Below, piece after piece: positions 1 to 12,190 of a DNA stretch of 64,000 bases; positions within the stretch are counted from its first letter, which is position 1; every line of letters starts with the position of its first letter. The notes beneath the pieces are model-generated. The model was given only the letters and a program-made list of their open reading frames with translations. It ran no database searches and was not told the origin of the DNA. Source of the DNA: Pyropia yezoensis (taxonomy: Eukaryota; Rhodophyta; Bangiophyceae; Bangiales; Bangiaceae); assembly GCA_009829735.1 (NCBI GenBank), contig CM020619.1, positions 26,686,063-26,750,062 of the forward strand. Reading direction: 5' to 3'. The position numbers and the translations under genes are program-made.

Positions 1-167
1 TACATAGCTGAGGCTACCTGCCGGTCGCCGTTGCGGCGCTGCCGGCCCACGAGCGGACCGCGGCAGCGTCAAGGGTGTCCCCACTGATCCCCGCCCGCGC
101 CCCCCCCCCACCCCCCACCCCCGCAGCCGCTTTCGTCCAGACGGGGACGTCCCGCCCCCGCGCGGCC

Positions 168-312
<145 letters not shown>

Positions 313-1869
313 CGCTGCGCGGGAAGCGGGAAGGTTGGGGGACCGGCCGGTGGGCGGCGGTGGCAGCCGGCGGGGAGCGGGCGACGCCACGTGCGGGGCG
401 CCGGGTGCCCCCCCCGCTGCCAACGGTCCCGCCGTTCCAGCCCCCCTACGCCGTGCCCCGCGGGGCCCCCTCCCGCCGGGGACCGCCCTGTGCAGTACAG
501 TACCGTACGGGCGCCCACCGCCGCTCCTCCCCCCCCCCGCGCGCCCCCCCCCCGCGTGCCCCCACCAGGCGGGGTGTGTCGGCACGGGGTGCCCGTCGGG
601 CGCCGCCCGCGTGCCGTTGCGCGCGGCGGCCGGCGGGCGCGGCGGCCGGGACGGCCGCCCGGACCGCCGCGGCGCGGCATTCGCGACGGCCGGCCGCGGC
701 GGCGCTGGCACGCCCACCCGCTGGCCGCCTCGGGGCGGCCGACGCCGCCACGCGCGCCCGCCTGGCCGCCAGTGGCGCGCCCGCAGACGGGCCGTCGGGG
801 CCCGTCGGGGCTCCACGCCACGGCGGGGGCGGCCCCCCCGCCTCGGCCGGCAGCGGCGCACGCAGCGCAACGGCCTGGCGTCTGCCGTCGGCGCGCACCC
901 CCCCTCCCCTCTTCCCCCCAGCCGGCAAGGACCCCCAAGGACCCCCGCACGCCGCCATAGGGCGTGCGCAGTGGCGGCGACTGGCGGCCGCCCGCGAGGG
1001 CGGGGGGGGCGGCGGGGCGCGCCAGCGGCGCCTCCCCGCGCCCTCCCCGCAACCTCCTCCTCCCCCCCCCCGCACCGCCAAGGCGCGTCGCGCCTGTCAG
1101 GGCCCTCCCTCGCCCCTGCCGGCTGCCCGCCCCTGCCCCTGCCTCCCTGCCGTCGCCCCCGCCGGCGTCGGCACCTCCCCCGCCGCTGGGCCGCCCCGCC
1201 GTCGGGTGCCCTGTACGGTACGTATGCATGTATGTAGTGGACATACAGTTCAGTGGCGGGCTGACGTTGAGTTGCCCTCTGCTTGTTGCCTGCTGGCTCC
1301 GCGCTGCAGAGCCGCCAGCGGCCGGGCGCCGGGCGCGCGCCCGCCGCCACACCCGGTTCGTGTCCGCCCTTCCCCCGCCAACCCCCCCTCCGCCCCCCTC
1401 CGCAGGGGGGCGGCGGCGGCGGCGGCGGCGGCAGCCGCCCATTGTTTGGGGACGGGCGGTGGCGGCGTCACCACTCTGGGACGGGCGGCTTTCTCCCCCG
1501 TGGCTGGGTGCCCCGCCTCCCAGGCCGCCGCCCCCCACGGCAAGGGCGGCGGGCCCCGACATAGCGGCGGCGCCCGGCCGGCGGTGGCCCTGCGACGCAG
1601 GCAGTGACTGGTTGGGCGTGGGCCGTTGGGTGGGGGGGGGGGGGGGGGTTGCGGCCGCCGCTGGGGGGGGCGCCGCCCGCCCACCGTGCGCACCGGTTCT
1701 GGGGGGGGGCGGCAGCGCCCACCGCGGTGGTCACCGCGCCGGCTGCCGTGGTGGGCCGCGCGTGTGCCGCGCTGGCACCCCCTCTGCAACGGCGCGGCAC
1801 GACGCGCGCGTGGTGCCGCCGACGGGAGCGCCGCCCAGTGTTGCCCTCATGCTCGCGTGACGGGGACGG

Positions 1870-1935
1870 CGGCGGTTGGGCCATAAACAGAGAGACCCAC
1901 AGAGCAAAGGCAATAGTGCCAATAAATAGAGTTTG
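1870..1935 (-). terminator. Possible 3' end / polyadenylation region
   Basis: A short AT-richer island lies 150-215 bp downstream of the stop of the minus-strand gene at 2086-2820. Read on the minus strand it contains CTATTTATTGG and several T-rich stretches. Its position and composition suit a transcript end. No defined polyadenylation signal of this organism is known to me, so this is a guess. Confidence 0.2.
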
Positions 1936-2085
1936 ACGTGGTGTTCCAGTCGCCGCCAGCCGCGATGCGGGCTTGGGGCCGCAACCCCCCAGGGTCGCGC
2001 GCCCCCCCCCCCCCCCCCCCCCTCCCACTTCCCCCCCATCCCCCTCAACCAGTGACCGCTCCCCCCAACCTCCCCACCCGGCCCG

Positions 2086-2820
2086 TCAATAGCACGTTGC
2101 AACGGGTGCCCCCTTCATGACGTTGAGGTTGGCGCACGCCGGGCTGCCCCTGCCCGTCGTCTGGCACTTGTGGAGGCCAAAGTGGGCAATCTGCACCTTG
2201 TTGCTCCGCCCCGAGATGCGGAACTCGACCACCTGGCCCTTCCACAGCCACGGCGTGATGAGCATGTGCGGGTTGTGGTCGACGGTGCCGCCGCCCCACA
2301 CAAACGCGTTGGCCCCCCGGTTGGAGTAGACCTTGAGCCACCCCCCCCCCGCGCCGACCAGGCCCCCAAACCGTTGCTTGGCCACCCCCCCGGGGAAACG
2401 CACCCAAAAGTCATTCCAGTCGGTGGTGTGGGGGGCGGCCATGTCCGCGCTCCACCGGTACCGCCCGTCGGCGGGCACCCGCACGCGGTACGCAATCACC
2501 CCCGTGCCGGCGCGGATGGTGCCCTTGCCCCAGTTGTTGGCCCCAAACACCAGCGTCGGCATGTTCTTGGCCGCCGAGTAGGCCCGCGTCCACGCGCCAT
2601 TCCACATCTCATAGCCGGGCACCGCCGCGGCGGGAATCTTGATGGCATTCCCGTACGGCGCGTGCCACACCTTGTCGGGGGGGCAGCTGCCCAGGCGGGC
2701 GGTGGCGGAGGGAAGGGCGGCGGCAGCGGCGGCCGCCCCGGGGGGGGGGGGGACCGCCGCCCCGTGGGCGACCGTCGCGGCGACCAGAAAGGCCACCGCC
2801 GCGACAGCCGAGCGCACCAT
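2086..2820 (-). CDS. Secreted beta-rich protein, possible carbohydrate-binding domain
   Basis: The predicted protein is about 244 residues. I chose the ATG at 2820 because it starts directly with a signal peptide (MVRSAVAAVAFLVAATVAHG); an in-frame ATG four codons upstream (2832) is also possible. After an Ala/Pro-rich linker (about residues 21-40) comes one compact domain rich in Trp, Tyr, Asn and Gly. Its motifs include PGYEMWNGAWTRAYSAA, VPADGRYRWSADM, DWNDFWVRFPGG, GWLKVYSNRG and VVEFRISGRSNKVQIAHFGL. Four cysteines follow the signal peptide, and the last lies two residues before the C-terminus (ATCY). The alternating aromatic/hydrophobic pattern is that of a jelly-roll beta-sandwich such as extracellular carbohydrate-binding modules. 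I do not recognise a named family. The mixed amino-acid composition stands out from the surrounding low-complexity frames and is the main evidence that it is real. A wall or extracellular-matrix role is inference only. Confidence 0.8.
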   Translation of the reverse strand: MVRSAVAAVAFLVAATVAHGAAVPPPPGAAAAAAALPSATARLGSCPPDKVWHAPYGNAIKIPAAAVPGYEMWNGAWTRAYSAAKNMPTLVFGANNWGKGTIRAGTGVIAYRVRVPADGRYRWSADMAAPHTTDWNDFWVRFPGGVAKQRFGGLVGAGGGWLKVYSNRGANAFVWGGGTVDHNPHMLITPWLWKGQVVEFRISGRSNKVQIAHFGLHKCQTTGRGSPACANLNVMKGAPVATCY

Positions 2821-3864
2821 GGCGGGGTGCACGGGCGGGAATGCCCGGGGGGGGGGGGGGGGGGGGGCCCTGTCCCACGTCGGGGAGCGAGCAGGCAGCA
2901 GCAGGGCGGGGAAAAGAGGGGGAAGACCGGCTTGTGCACTTGCCGGCAGACGAGCAAGACGGTGAGCGGTGGGGGCGGTGGTTGGGAATGTGGTGAGCGG
3001 GGGTGGGGGTGAGTGGGTGAGGTGCTGGGGATGCTGGGGTTGCTGGTGATGTTCTGGCCTGCCCGACGGGGACCAGGCTGCCCGCAGCTCCGTGGGGGAG
3101 CCTTATGTAGGCCAGCACCTCTGTCAGTGGCGCACGCGCAGCAGCGGGGGGGCAGGCCCTGGCGGGGGTCCCCCCCCCCGCAGCCTGCCGCTGAGCGCCA
3201 ACCCCCCGCTCCTCCCCACCGCCGCCTGCGCCCCCGGCGACCGACACGGGCGGCTGCGCTGTGCGCCCCCCCACCCTCCCCCCACCCCCCCCCTCCCCCC
3301 CGACCCAGTGTCCGCCGCCTGCCCGCGTGGCGGCTACCACAGACGCTGGCGCGTCCCCCCCCCCCCCCCCCCCCCCCCCCCGCACGTGCGCAGCAGCGGC
3401 TGGTGGTGGGTGGGTGGTGGGCGCCGCCGCAGCGGCCCGCCCACCCCCGCCGGCCGCCCACCAGCACACACCACGGCCGGCGCCCGCCGGCCGCCGGCGG
3501 GGCGGTCCGCCCAAAGCCACGATCGGCGCGCTGCCTGCCACCCCTCCCCCCCCCCCCCCCCCCCCACCCCCACCCCCACCCGCCGACGCTCCTCCTCCCC
3601 CCCCCCTCCTCGGCGCTGCGCGCCGTACAGTACACCCCCCCCCCCCCCCCCGGTAGGCTCACGGCCAGTGCCGCGCCGCGCCGCGCCGCGCCACCGTGGC
3701 GGGTGACCCGCGTGACTGGCGGGTGGCCCGGCAGCGTGCGCGCCAGCAGCGGCAGCCCCCCCCGCCGGGGGCGGCTGGTGGGCCCACGATACCCCTCCCG
3801 TGGGAGGAGCGGCTCCCCCCCCCCCCCCCCAACCCCCCCCCCTCCTTCCCACCCCGCCAGCGCT

Positions 3865-3950
3865 CACCCACCCACCCACCCACCCACCCACCCACCCACC
3901 CACCCTCCCACCCACCTGCCCACCCACCCACCAGCCCACCCACCACCACC
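3865..3950. repeat. (CCCA)n tetranucleotide repeat
   Basis: A tract of CCCA/CACC units, pure over about 40 bases and then interrupted by CCTC, CCTG and CCAG variants. It reads as Pro-Thr-His repeats in all three plus frames, so coding potential cannot be judged. Confidence 0.9.
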
Positions 3951-5863
3951 ACTATTTACCACCACCCGCCGGGGCTGCTGCCGGCCACCCACTCGACCGT
4001 GCCCCGCCCCCCCCTCCTCCTCCCCCCCACAGCCGGGGGCCCGCCCGCCACTGCCGACGGCCGCCGCTGGTCGTCGGCAGCCGCCCGTTTCACACCCGGC
4101 GGCCGGCAACGACGTGTCCGCCTCGTCGGGGCGCGGCGGCCACGGTCACCACGGTGGTGGTGGCGGCGGCCACGGTGGTGGGGGTGGTGGGGGTGGCGGT
4201 GGCGGCGGCGGCAGCGGCGGCGGCAGCGGCGGCGGCGGCGGCGGGTGGTAATCCGTCTCGCCGTCCCGCCGGGGGGGTGGGGGGGGGGTGTGCAGCCGTC
4301 GCCGACGTGGCGATGGGAGAAGAGGGGGGGGGGGGGGGGGGGGAGGGCGCAGCAGCGCCCGCCGCGGCAGGGCCTTGTCAGGCCGGCTGTGGGAATGGTG
4401 GCGGTGGACCCGTGCGGGTGGTGGGGAGCGTCCCCCGGGGGGGGGGGGGAGGATGGGGGGATGATGGGGGCCCCTGGGGTGGGGGAGGGGGTGGTGCTCG
4501 CGCCACCATGGACCGGCGGCGTGCCCTACGAGGTTGGTTTGGGGGGCGGGGGGGGGGGGGGGGGGGGGGGGGGACGGTGGCGGATGCGAAGCGGGGGGGA
4601 TCCCGGGACGGGTGAGGGAAGGCGGTGTGCCCCCCCCGCCGACTCTGGTGTGCCCCCTCTCTTCCCCCCGCTCCCCCACCTCCCCCCCCCCCCCACCCCC
4701 CCGCCCTACTGCGCGCTCGTCCGTCAAGTTTTTTTGGCTGCGGTGGGCGCAACGGCCGTCGCCCCCTCCTGTGTAGGGGGGGGGGGGGGGGGGGGGGGGG
4801 CGGCCCGTGACGGGGCGTCGCCGCCCCCGCCCGCTCGATAGATTGATAGACACACACGGGTGGCGACGCGGCCGGCCGGGACGGTGGGGACAGGGGCTCC
4901 CGTGGTGAACACTCTCCGCGATGGTGGTCTTTTGGTTGGGGGGCGTGTGAATGGGAGGGGGGGGGGGGGGGGGGGGGGGGTGGGGGGGGCAGGCAGGCAG
5001 GGTATCTAGATGACGGCGGCAGGCTTGTGGGGTGGGGGGCGTCGGGGGGGGCGGGGGGGGGAGGGGTGGGGGTGGGTGGGTGGGTGGGTGGGGGGAGAAA
5101 TGGGAGGGAGGCAACCACCAGGGAGGGCGCCATGGATGGAACACGTGCCTGGGGACACAACCCCGCCCCCCCCCCCCCCCCCTGAGAGCGCCTTTGGCCC
5201 TGACCCGCCGGCGGCCGCGGCGGGCGTGAATCCCTTGGCCGACAAGGCGCCGTGACAATCCCCGGCGGCTGGGGGACGCCACAAGCGGGAGCGCCTCTGG
5301 CTGCGCCACGCAGCCGCGGGCGGCAGGGGCGGGGTCGGTGGGGGGGCGGGTGGGGGGGGGGGGTAGATGCCGATCTATGTGGGGGGAAAGGGGGGGGGGG
5401 GTGGGGGTGGGGGACGGGGTGGGGAAGGGAGAGGACGTTGAGCGGCTGTGGACGATCGAGTGGGGTGGGAGTGTCCTCCCCCCCCCCACCCCCCCCCCCC
5501 CCCCCCCGCCCCTTGCCCCCCCCCCATTGGCCAACCCCAACAAGGGGTGCGGCGGGAAGCTGGGGAGGAGGGCAGCCACGCAGCGGCGGGTGGTGCCACC
5601 CGCACGGGAGAGGGAGGTCGTGTACCATGCACGGGCCTTGCAGTGAATCGAGCGGGTGGGTGGTCCCCCCCCCCCCGACCACCGGGAGGGTGGGGGCGGG
5701 GGGGGGGTGGGGGGGTGGGGTGGGTGGGTGGTGGTGGTGGTGGCGGTGGTGGTGGTGGGGGGGGGGGGGGGAGTGGGCGGGGGCGGGGGCGGTGCGGTGC
5801 GGTGCGGTGCGGCGGGCAAGGGAACAAACGGGACCAACGCGTGGCACCCACCGCCCGCCCGCC

Positions 5864-5920
5864 CGACCGACCGACAGACCGGCAGACCGACCGACGGACC
5901 GACCGACCGACCGACGAACC
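5864..5920. repeat. (GACC)n tetranucleotide repeat
   Basis: Roughly fourteen GACC units with substitutions to CAGA, GGCA and GGAC. Just upstream, near 5790-5815, is a short (GGTGC)n run. Confidence 0.9.
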
Positions 5921-6549
5921 GGGGGGGGGGGGAGGGGGGGGGGGGGGGTGGGATGTGGTGGCGGCCGCGGGGCGGAGAAGGAAAAAGAAGGCATGCCACG
6001 CAGACACGGGAGGGGAAGCGGGGAAGCGGGGTTGTGGCCAAAGGCGGCGGCGGCGGTGGCGGCTGCTGCCACCTCTGCACACCGCCGTCCCGGCTCTGGG
6101 AGGTAGCGTGGCACCCCCCCCCCGCCGCCGCCGCCGCCGCCGTCGCCGCCGTCGCCCACCCCCCTGTGGCCCCGCTGCGCCTCCTCCCCACCCCCCCTCC
6201 CGCGGTCCCGGTCGCGGTGCTGCCCCCCCCAGCGGCGGGTGGTCCCACGGGGTGTCCTCGACGACACCGCCGCCGCCGCCGCTGGTGGACGACCGGCGCG
6301 GCCCCCCCCTGCAGGGGCGCGCGGGCGCCCGCCGCCACCCGCTCTCTTCTTTTCATTTTTTTTTTTTTTTCTCCCCCCTACCTAGCGCCCGTCGAGGCTG
6401 CCGCGGCTGCTTTCGTTCGGCAATGACGGGACGCCCCCCCCGCTGGGGGCCTCGAAATTCAGGGGTGTCCCCTGGTCCTTGGCGTGAATGGCGGCGGTGG
6501 CGACGGTCCCGGCAGCGGCGGCCACTGGCGATGGAGGGCGGTGGGGAGG

Positions 6550-6591
6550 GTGGCGGTGGCGGTGGCGGTGGCGGTGGCGGTGGGGGTGGCG
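6550..6591. repeat. (GGTGGC)n hexanucleotide repeat
   Basis: About seven GGTGGC units with one G-rich variant at the end. Confidence 0.85.
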
Positions 6592-7400
6592 GCGGCGGGC
6601 AGCGAATGGCAGCGGCGGCATCAGGATGGTCGGTGGCGGTGGCGGCCGGTCGGCCGACCCGCCGGCCGCGTGCCCTCCCCCCCCGTGCGACCGCGCCGGT
6701 CGAACGGGCGCCGCCCAGCCGGCCCGGGCTGAGGTGGCACCCGACAGCGCACCACCGGCGGGGGCCGGCGGCGCCAACGGCACCCCCCCCCCCCTCCCCC
6801 CCCCCCCCCCCCCCCCCCCTCCCCCCCCCCCCCCCCCCCCCCTCCCCGCTGACCCGGTCCCCATTCCATCTTGGCTGCCTTTCGTGACTGGCCCTGCGGC
6901 GTGCACGTCAGCGGGTGTGCGCCACGGCAGGGGGCCCCCCGCAAGTACTCTCTGTGCCCCCCCCCCCCCCCGCCCCCTGTCGCTGCGGCAGAGGATCTTT
7001 CCGCCAGAGGGCGTGTGTACGGATGGATTCAACTGCGCTGCAGGGGGGGGGGGAGAGGGAGGTGAGTCGTCTGTCATTTTGGTCCACAGATCACGCCGGT
7101 GCGGGAGGCACAGGCGGCCAGACGGGCGCGGGCGGGGCGGGGGGGGGGCAGACGCCACGGGAGCGCACGAGCCTCCCCCGCACCGCGTGCGCGGCCGTGG
7201 GTGGTCTGGCCCCGCGCGGCCGTGCACGCGGCGGTGGGGACGTGGACCGTCAGCAGCGGCAATCTACCCCCCCCCCCTGGATAGTTATCCCCGGTGGACC
7301 GTCAGCTGCCGCTCCCGCACACCCCTTGGCCAAGCGTAGGCCGTGCAAGGACATTGGCCGACACGTCGGCAGGAAGGGAGGAGAGGGGTGGCAACAGACG

Positions 7401-7431
<31 letters not shown>

Positions 7432-7699
7432 GCGGGCCGCAGGGAGGCGTCCCCCGCCCCCCGCGCGGGGGGGCCGGGGAGAAGCGAGGCGGTGGCGAGG
7501 GGGGGAGGGGGAGGGGGGGTGGCGGCTGTTCCCCCCAGCGCCTCTCTGGCGCTACCGACAGGGACTAGGTAGCTACGTGGGCCAAGGGGGGGGGGAGAGG
7601 TGGATCGCTCGCTGGTGGCGGTTTCGACGCCCCCGCGGGAGGGGTGGGGGGGGGGGGGGGAGGAGCAGGCCTTGTCACCACGCAGCGTGAAGCGTAGTT

Positions 7700-8097
7700 T
7701 TTTTTTGTTTCGGCGCGGGGGGCGGGGGTACTTACTACGAGCCTGCTTCAACTGCGATCGTACACAGTAAGGGGTTCTGACTGAGGAGTTACTCTCACCG
7801 AGTTTGACCGCCGTGTGACACCCGTCTTTCAAGCCGCTTTGGAATCCAGAGTTTGAGAAAAAGTGAAGAGAGTTGCCGCAGCCGAAGCGGCTGCGGCGGC
7901 AGCGGCATCGGCGCCCGCGCCAGGTGGCACGTCTATATGAAGCAAAGGAGTACGCATGAGGCAACACCACGCAGACGGCGGCTGAGCCCCAAAGCACTTG
8001 CAGATACCACGAGCGACTTCCCAGGCCCGCCCTGGAAACCCGGGACAAGAGACAGATCCGCGGGCACCGTGGAAATCAATGGCCCACGGCTGACACA
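7700..8097. other. Moderate-GC intergenic stretch
   Basis: Composition drops from near-pure G/C to an ordinary mixture, including GAGTTACTCTCACCGAG and an A-rich stretch near 7855. No frame has convincing protein character. The long minus frame crossing it (about 7829-9190) also crosses a repeat copy and is rejected. Confidence 0.4.
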
Positions 8098-8480
8098 GCG
8101 TGCAGTGGATCACGACACGGCCACCTCGCCGCCGCGGCAAAACGACGACAGCAATCGGGAGAACCAGCCCTGCCGCCGGCCACCGCCGCAGGCACAACGC
8201 CATGGCGGTGGCCACCGCGACCGGCGGGCGCTGCCACCCCACTAACGGGGCGATCAACGCAGCCGCCGCCAACGTCGGGCGGCGCCCCCAATCCGCGCCG
8301 CCTCCAGCGCCAACCGTCACCCGCCGCCGCTGCCTGCAGAGCCCGCTAGCCCGTGCACGCTCCTGCCGCCGCCCGCGGACATGAGCAGCGGTTAGTGGCA
8401 CCTCCTGCTCCTTGCCGCCACCGCGAGCAGCGGACGCGTGCGACAAGCACGGACAAGAAGACACCGCAACGCCGGGCGGC
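8098..8480 (+). repeat. Third, diverged copy of an arm segment
   Basis: This segment aligns by eye, in the same orientation, with 15430-15820 of the left arm, and in inverted orientation with about 36130-36520 of the right arm. Shared landmarks are GTGGATCACGACAC versus GTGGATGACGACAC, then CCACCTCGCCGC, GGCCACCGCCGCAGGCACAA, CGCCAACCGTCACCCGCCGC and GTGGCACCTCCTGC. It is more diverged than the two arms are from each other, so the sequence belongs to a dispersed repeat family that predates the big inverted duplication. Confidence 0.75.
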
Positions 8481-10699
8481 GGGGCGGCGTGCTCAAGCGG
8501 CGTCGACACGGCGGCGGCGCCTTTGGAACGTCGGCGACACGTGGCGACGGCGGCGACATGGCCACGACCTGGGGCAGCAACACTGCGGGCGGGCCCGCGC
8601 CGGCTGTCAGCACGCCGACGGGGGAGACGCGCGGCACGGCGTACGGGCGGGGGACGACGGCCGCGGGCGGCACCGGCGTCGACGGCGTCGTCCTTGGCGG
8701 GCAGGGGGGTGGGTCGGGGGAAGGGTGCGCAAGCTCCTCCTTCTCCTTCACTCCTGGAACGCACCACTGCCCCAGGCTGCGGCGGCGGCGGCAGCAGCGA
8801 CCGGACGTTTGTGACAACGACCTGCGGCTGTGGGAGCTCTCCCGGCACGAGGACGACGAAAGGCGGCGGGAAAGGACAGGGCGCGGGCGCCCAGGTGGGT
8901 GGGCGGTGGGGGTCAACCCGCGGCCGCCCCGCGGGGGGGGCGCGGGCCAAAGAAAGGAGGCCGAGGGCATCCATGCCGCTCACTAGGGGCTCAGGCGGCT
9001 CGTGCGACCGCAGCCGCCGCTCCCCGCCGTGAATCGCATAGGAAAGAACGGTGCCCGCGCTGGCCACCGCCGCCGTCGTGGGCTCAGGCGCGACGGCGAC
9101 GTGCGCGAGCACCCCGTCCGCGTCGCCGTCGGAAAGGCCGGCCGGGACCCCACTCCTCCGCGGCCACGGCCGCCTCATCGTCCACGCCACTGTCGTCGCC
9201 GTCGCCCGTCCGAGAATAGAGAAAAGGGACCCCCGCCGCCGCTGCCGTCAGTCCCCACGGCGGGGAGCACTTGCGCCCCCAGAAGGAGCGTGGCGTCGGC
9301 TTCAGCAGAGAGAAGCGCCGGGTGCCCCCCCCCCCGGGGCATCCAGTGTGCGCCGCGGCCGGGCCCCCCGCGGCCGCGACGAGGAGGCGGAAGCCGCCCA
9401 GACGCGGCCGCTGCCGCTGGCCAGGCACGAGCGGGGCACACTGCGAGCGGCCGCCCCGCCCCGCCACCGCCGCGCGCCGGCACCCCCCCGGCCTCGCCGT
9501 GCGGGCGGGCAGGCGCCCGGCCCCGCCCCCCCCCCCCCCGCCCCCCCCGCCCCGCTGCGCGCCAACCGCCGGCCTGCCCGCCCCGCCGCCGCGCCGACCG
9601 TCCCCCTGGGGTACCGGCCAGTGCGCCTCCGGCCGCCAGCCCCGCGCCCCGCCCCCGGCCATGCACCGCCGGCCGCGCCCGCCGGCAGCATGCCGGCCAG
9701 CACGCCACCTGCCCCCCCACCGCGCCGCTCGCGCGGCGGCATGCGTCAAGCGTCGGCCGCCGCCGCGCCGTTGTTGCGGCCGCCGGTGGGCGCAGCGTGG
9801 CTGGCGGCGTACCCCGTGAGGACGACGGCCCCAAACGCGGCGACGGCGTCAAGCGGGTCGGCGCCTGGCGGGCACAGCGTCGGGCGGTCAATGTCATGCC
9901 TCCGCCCGCCCCCCCCCCCCCTCTGCCGCCGTCAACAACGACCAATGGCGAGCGGCATCGGTGCAAGTGGCATCAGCCGTGCGCGCCGACACCCAGCCTC
10001 CCCCGCGCGCAACCGCCGCCGCATCCACGAACGATCCAACGGGGGCGGCCGGCAGCTGGAGAGCTCAGCGTGAGGGGGAGGGGAGGGGGAAACGATATGA
10101 AACGAACAACGGCAGCGGCAGCAGCAGCGACAGCAGCAGCGGCAGCAGCAGCGACGGCAGCAGCGGCAGCGGCGTTCGCCCTCCGGCAGTGGCAAAAGCG
10201 GCGGCTGCTGTGGCAGCGGCGTGCCGGCATGCGCCGACCCCCTTTCCCCCCCGCCATGCGCCCCGCCCGGACCGACCCGCTCCCCGCCGTCGCTAGAGAA
10301 AACGGAAACGGGCGGCACAAGAGAACCACCGCAAGGTGACGGCTGGGGCGGCGGCGGGCACAGCGGCGGGAGCGGTAGCGAGGACGACCCGCGGACGTGT
10401 CCGGCGCGTCAATGGCGGCCGCGGGCCACGTGGCGTCGTGGCGGCATGCCGTCTCAATCGCGGGCACCGCCCCCCTTCCCCGCCAGACCCACCACCGGCG
10501 ACCCATTCTCGTTGCCAGCCGACAACAGCGCCACACAGCAACCACACCCAAGCGAGACGGGATAGATGGCGGCAGCGGCAGCGATGGCGGCAGCACCAGC
10601 CGCTGGATGTGCAAGCAGCCGAAAAGACGGGAAGTGGCCTGCGGCAACGACGGCAAAAGGCAGCCGCCACAGCAGGAGCATCCGCAATGGCGACACACG
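8481..10699. other. No supportable gene
   Basis: GC-rich sequence with Ala/Arg/Pro-rich frames on both strands and C runs near 9320 and 9528. The only clear structure is the CAG-type repeat at 10111-10174. Confidence 0.45.
10111..10174. repeat. CAG/CGG-type trinucleotide repeat
   Basis: A mixed run of GCA, GCG and ACA triplets. It reads Ser/Gly, Gln/Arg or Ala/Thr depending on frame. Confidence 0.85.
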
Positions 10700-12190
10700 T
10701 CAGCAGCGACCGCAGGGGCGGCAGCGGTGGTGGCGGCGGCGGCGCGGCCGCCGGAGCGGCGGTCGAGGAGAGGAAGCACTGACGACACCGTGGAGGTGAC
10801 GACCCAGGCGGGGGCGCGCAGACGCCTTCCCCCCGCTTCCCTCAGAGACCCTCACGTCGGACCGGCTCTCCCAGCCGCAGCCGCAAACGGCCCGGCGCCC
10901 CCGTGCGGAAACCAAACGCGAGGCACCCGTCTCAATGACTGGGCGGTCGTAGCAACCAGCCACCCAGCCGAGACGACACGCCGCGGCCAGCAGCCGGAGA
11001 CGCGGCCGCTTCGGCATCGTGGCGGCACAAGCCCTCAAGCCCAGGTGCGCCCGCCCCCCGTCGGCGGCCGTCGCCCCTGGTAGCGCCGAAAGAGGCTTGT
11101 GGGGCCCCTCGTGCGCCCCGACGTCGGCCGCCGCCGCAGGCACGCGGTCGGCGTCCGAGCCCGCCGCCACCGCGGCGGTGCCATCATCCTCAGACGCGCC
11201 CCCGTCCTCCTCGTCGGCGGCCACCCCGTGGTCCACCTCCTTCCCCTCCCCGCCGTGCTCCTGATCCTCGCCCGACCCCACGCCGCCAACGTCGACCTCT
11301 TTCTCGTCGCTCCAGCTGCCGTTGTCGGCGCAATCGCGGATGCCGTCGGCCTCATCGTCCCAGCCACCCATCCCGCCGCCCTTCGCGTCGGGCTCCTTCT
11401 CGTTCCCGATGACGGTGCTCGCAAACGCGTCGAGCGTCTTGGCGTGCACATTGCCGTCAATGGGTAGGCCAGGCGTGGACAGCGTCGGGCACCACAGCGC
11501 AATGTTGGCGTTTGCCGGTGACGCGCCGCCGTCCGTGCCGCCGCCGCCGCCGCAGCCACCGCCGCCGTCGCCCGCCGCCAACGACGACACGTCGACGCCA
11601 TTGGCGACGGCAACGGCCGAGGCGGCGGGGGTGGGATCATTGCCAAACGGGTGCCGCAGCGCCGGCACAGCGGCCGCCAGCAACGGCCGGCAGCCATTCC
11701 CGATCCGCACCGACGGGGGCAACGGGCGGGTCGGCGCCGCCTGCACCGACGCGGCGCGGCACCACTCAGCTGTCGCGGCCAAATCGCCGACGGTGAGCGC
11801 GGTGGCCGCGTCGCGCACGTCTGGGCTCACGTACCGCCGCACCTGCAGAGTCTCCGGCGCCCGTCACACGCTGCCAGGGGGAAGGTGCAGCCCCGCGTTG
11901 GCGGCCGCGGTGGGTCCCGCCAGCATGCGCCTCCGCGTCCACACCTCCAGCAGCCGCCACCCCCACAAGCGCGAGTCCTGCGTCGCCTCGCCGAGAGCGC
12001 GCTCCACGGACGGGAAGCGGTGGGTGAAGGATAAGAGCCGCACCGTGTGCCGGCAGGTGCGTAGTTGCCCCGGCGCCCACGCGGTGATGGCCGCGTGCAG
12101 GGCCGCCTTCTCCACCGCCGCGAGCACCCAGCAAGGCAGCGCATAGGCAGCCGCCAGGGGGAGCCAACCAGCCAGGAGATGGCCGCCCAC
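10700..12190 (-). CDS. Uncertain gene: acidic protein, partly copied at 41.28 kb
   Basis: The stretch 11842 down to about 10900 encodes an acidic, well-mixed protein, unlike its neighbours. It includes NANIALWCPTLSTPGLPIDG, VHAKTLDAFASTVIGN and a Glu/Asp-rich part (WDDEADGIRDCADNG, SDEKEVDVGG). Just upstream, 12190-11864 in another frame reads WVLAAVEKAALHAAITAW, LRTCRHTVRLLSFTHRFPS and RLWGWRLLEVWTRRRMLAG, which also looks like protein. A boundary resembling a splice acceptor (GACTCTGCAG then GTGCGGCGG) lies at about 11845. The implied intron would be only about 28 bp, so the pieces may instead be separated by decay. A short part (THRFPSVERALGEATQD) recurs at the outer end of the right arm near 41280-41330. 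I do not recognise the family. It could be a real multi-exon gene or a degraded member of a repeated family. Confidence 0.3.

Larger units (their letters stand above)
2833..7700. other. Intergenic stretch dominated by long G and C runs
   Basis: I see no gene. The stretch is punctuated by many mononucleotide runs of 12-28 bases, with C runs and G runs on the same strand. Examples are C near 3358-3380, G near 4321-4342, G near 4546-4574, G near 4777-4800, G near 4961-4981 and C-rich 6781-6842. Simple tetra- and hexanucleotide arrays are listed separately. A T16 run sits near 6356-6371. Long frames here are low-complexity and differ between adjacent homopolymers. Confidence 0.6.

Noticed and set aside
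7829-9190. 453-codon minus-strand frame
   Set aside because: It runs through the dispersed repeat copy at 8098-8480 and low-complexity sequence. Its composition changes along its length and no domain is visible.
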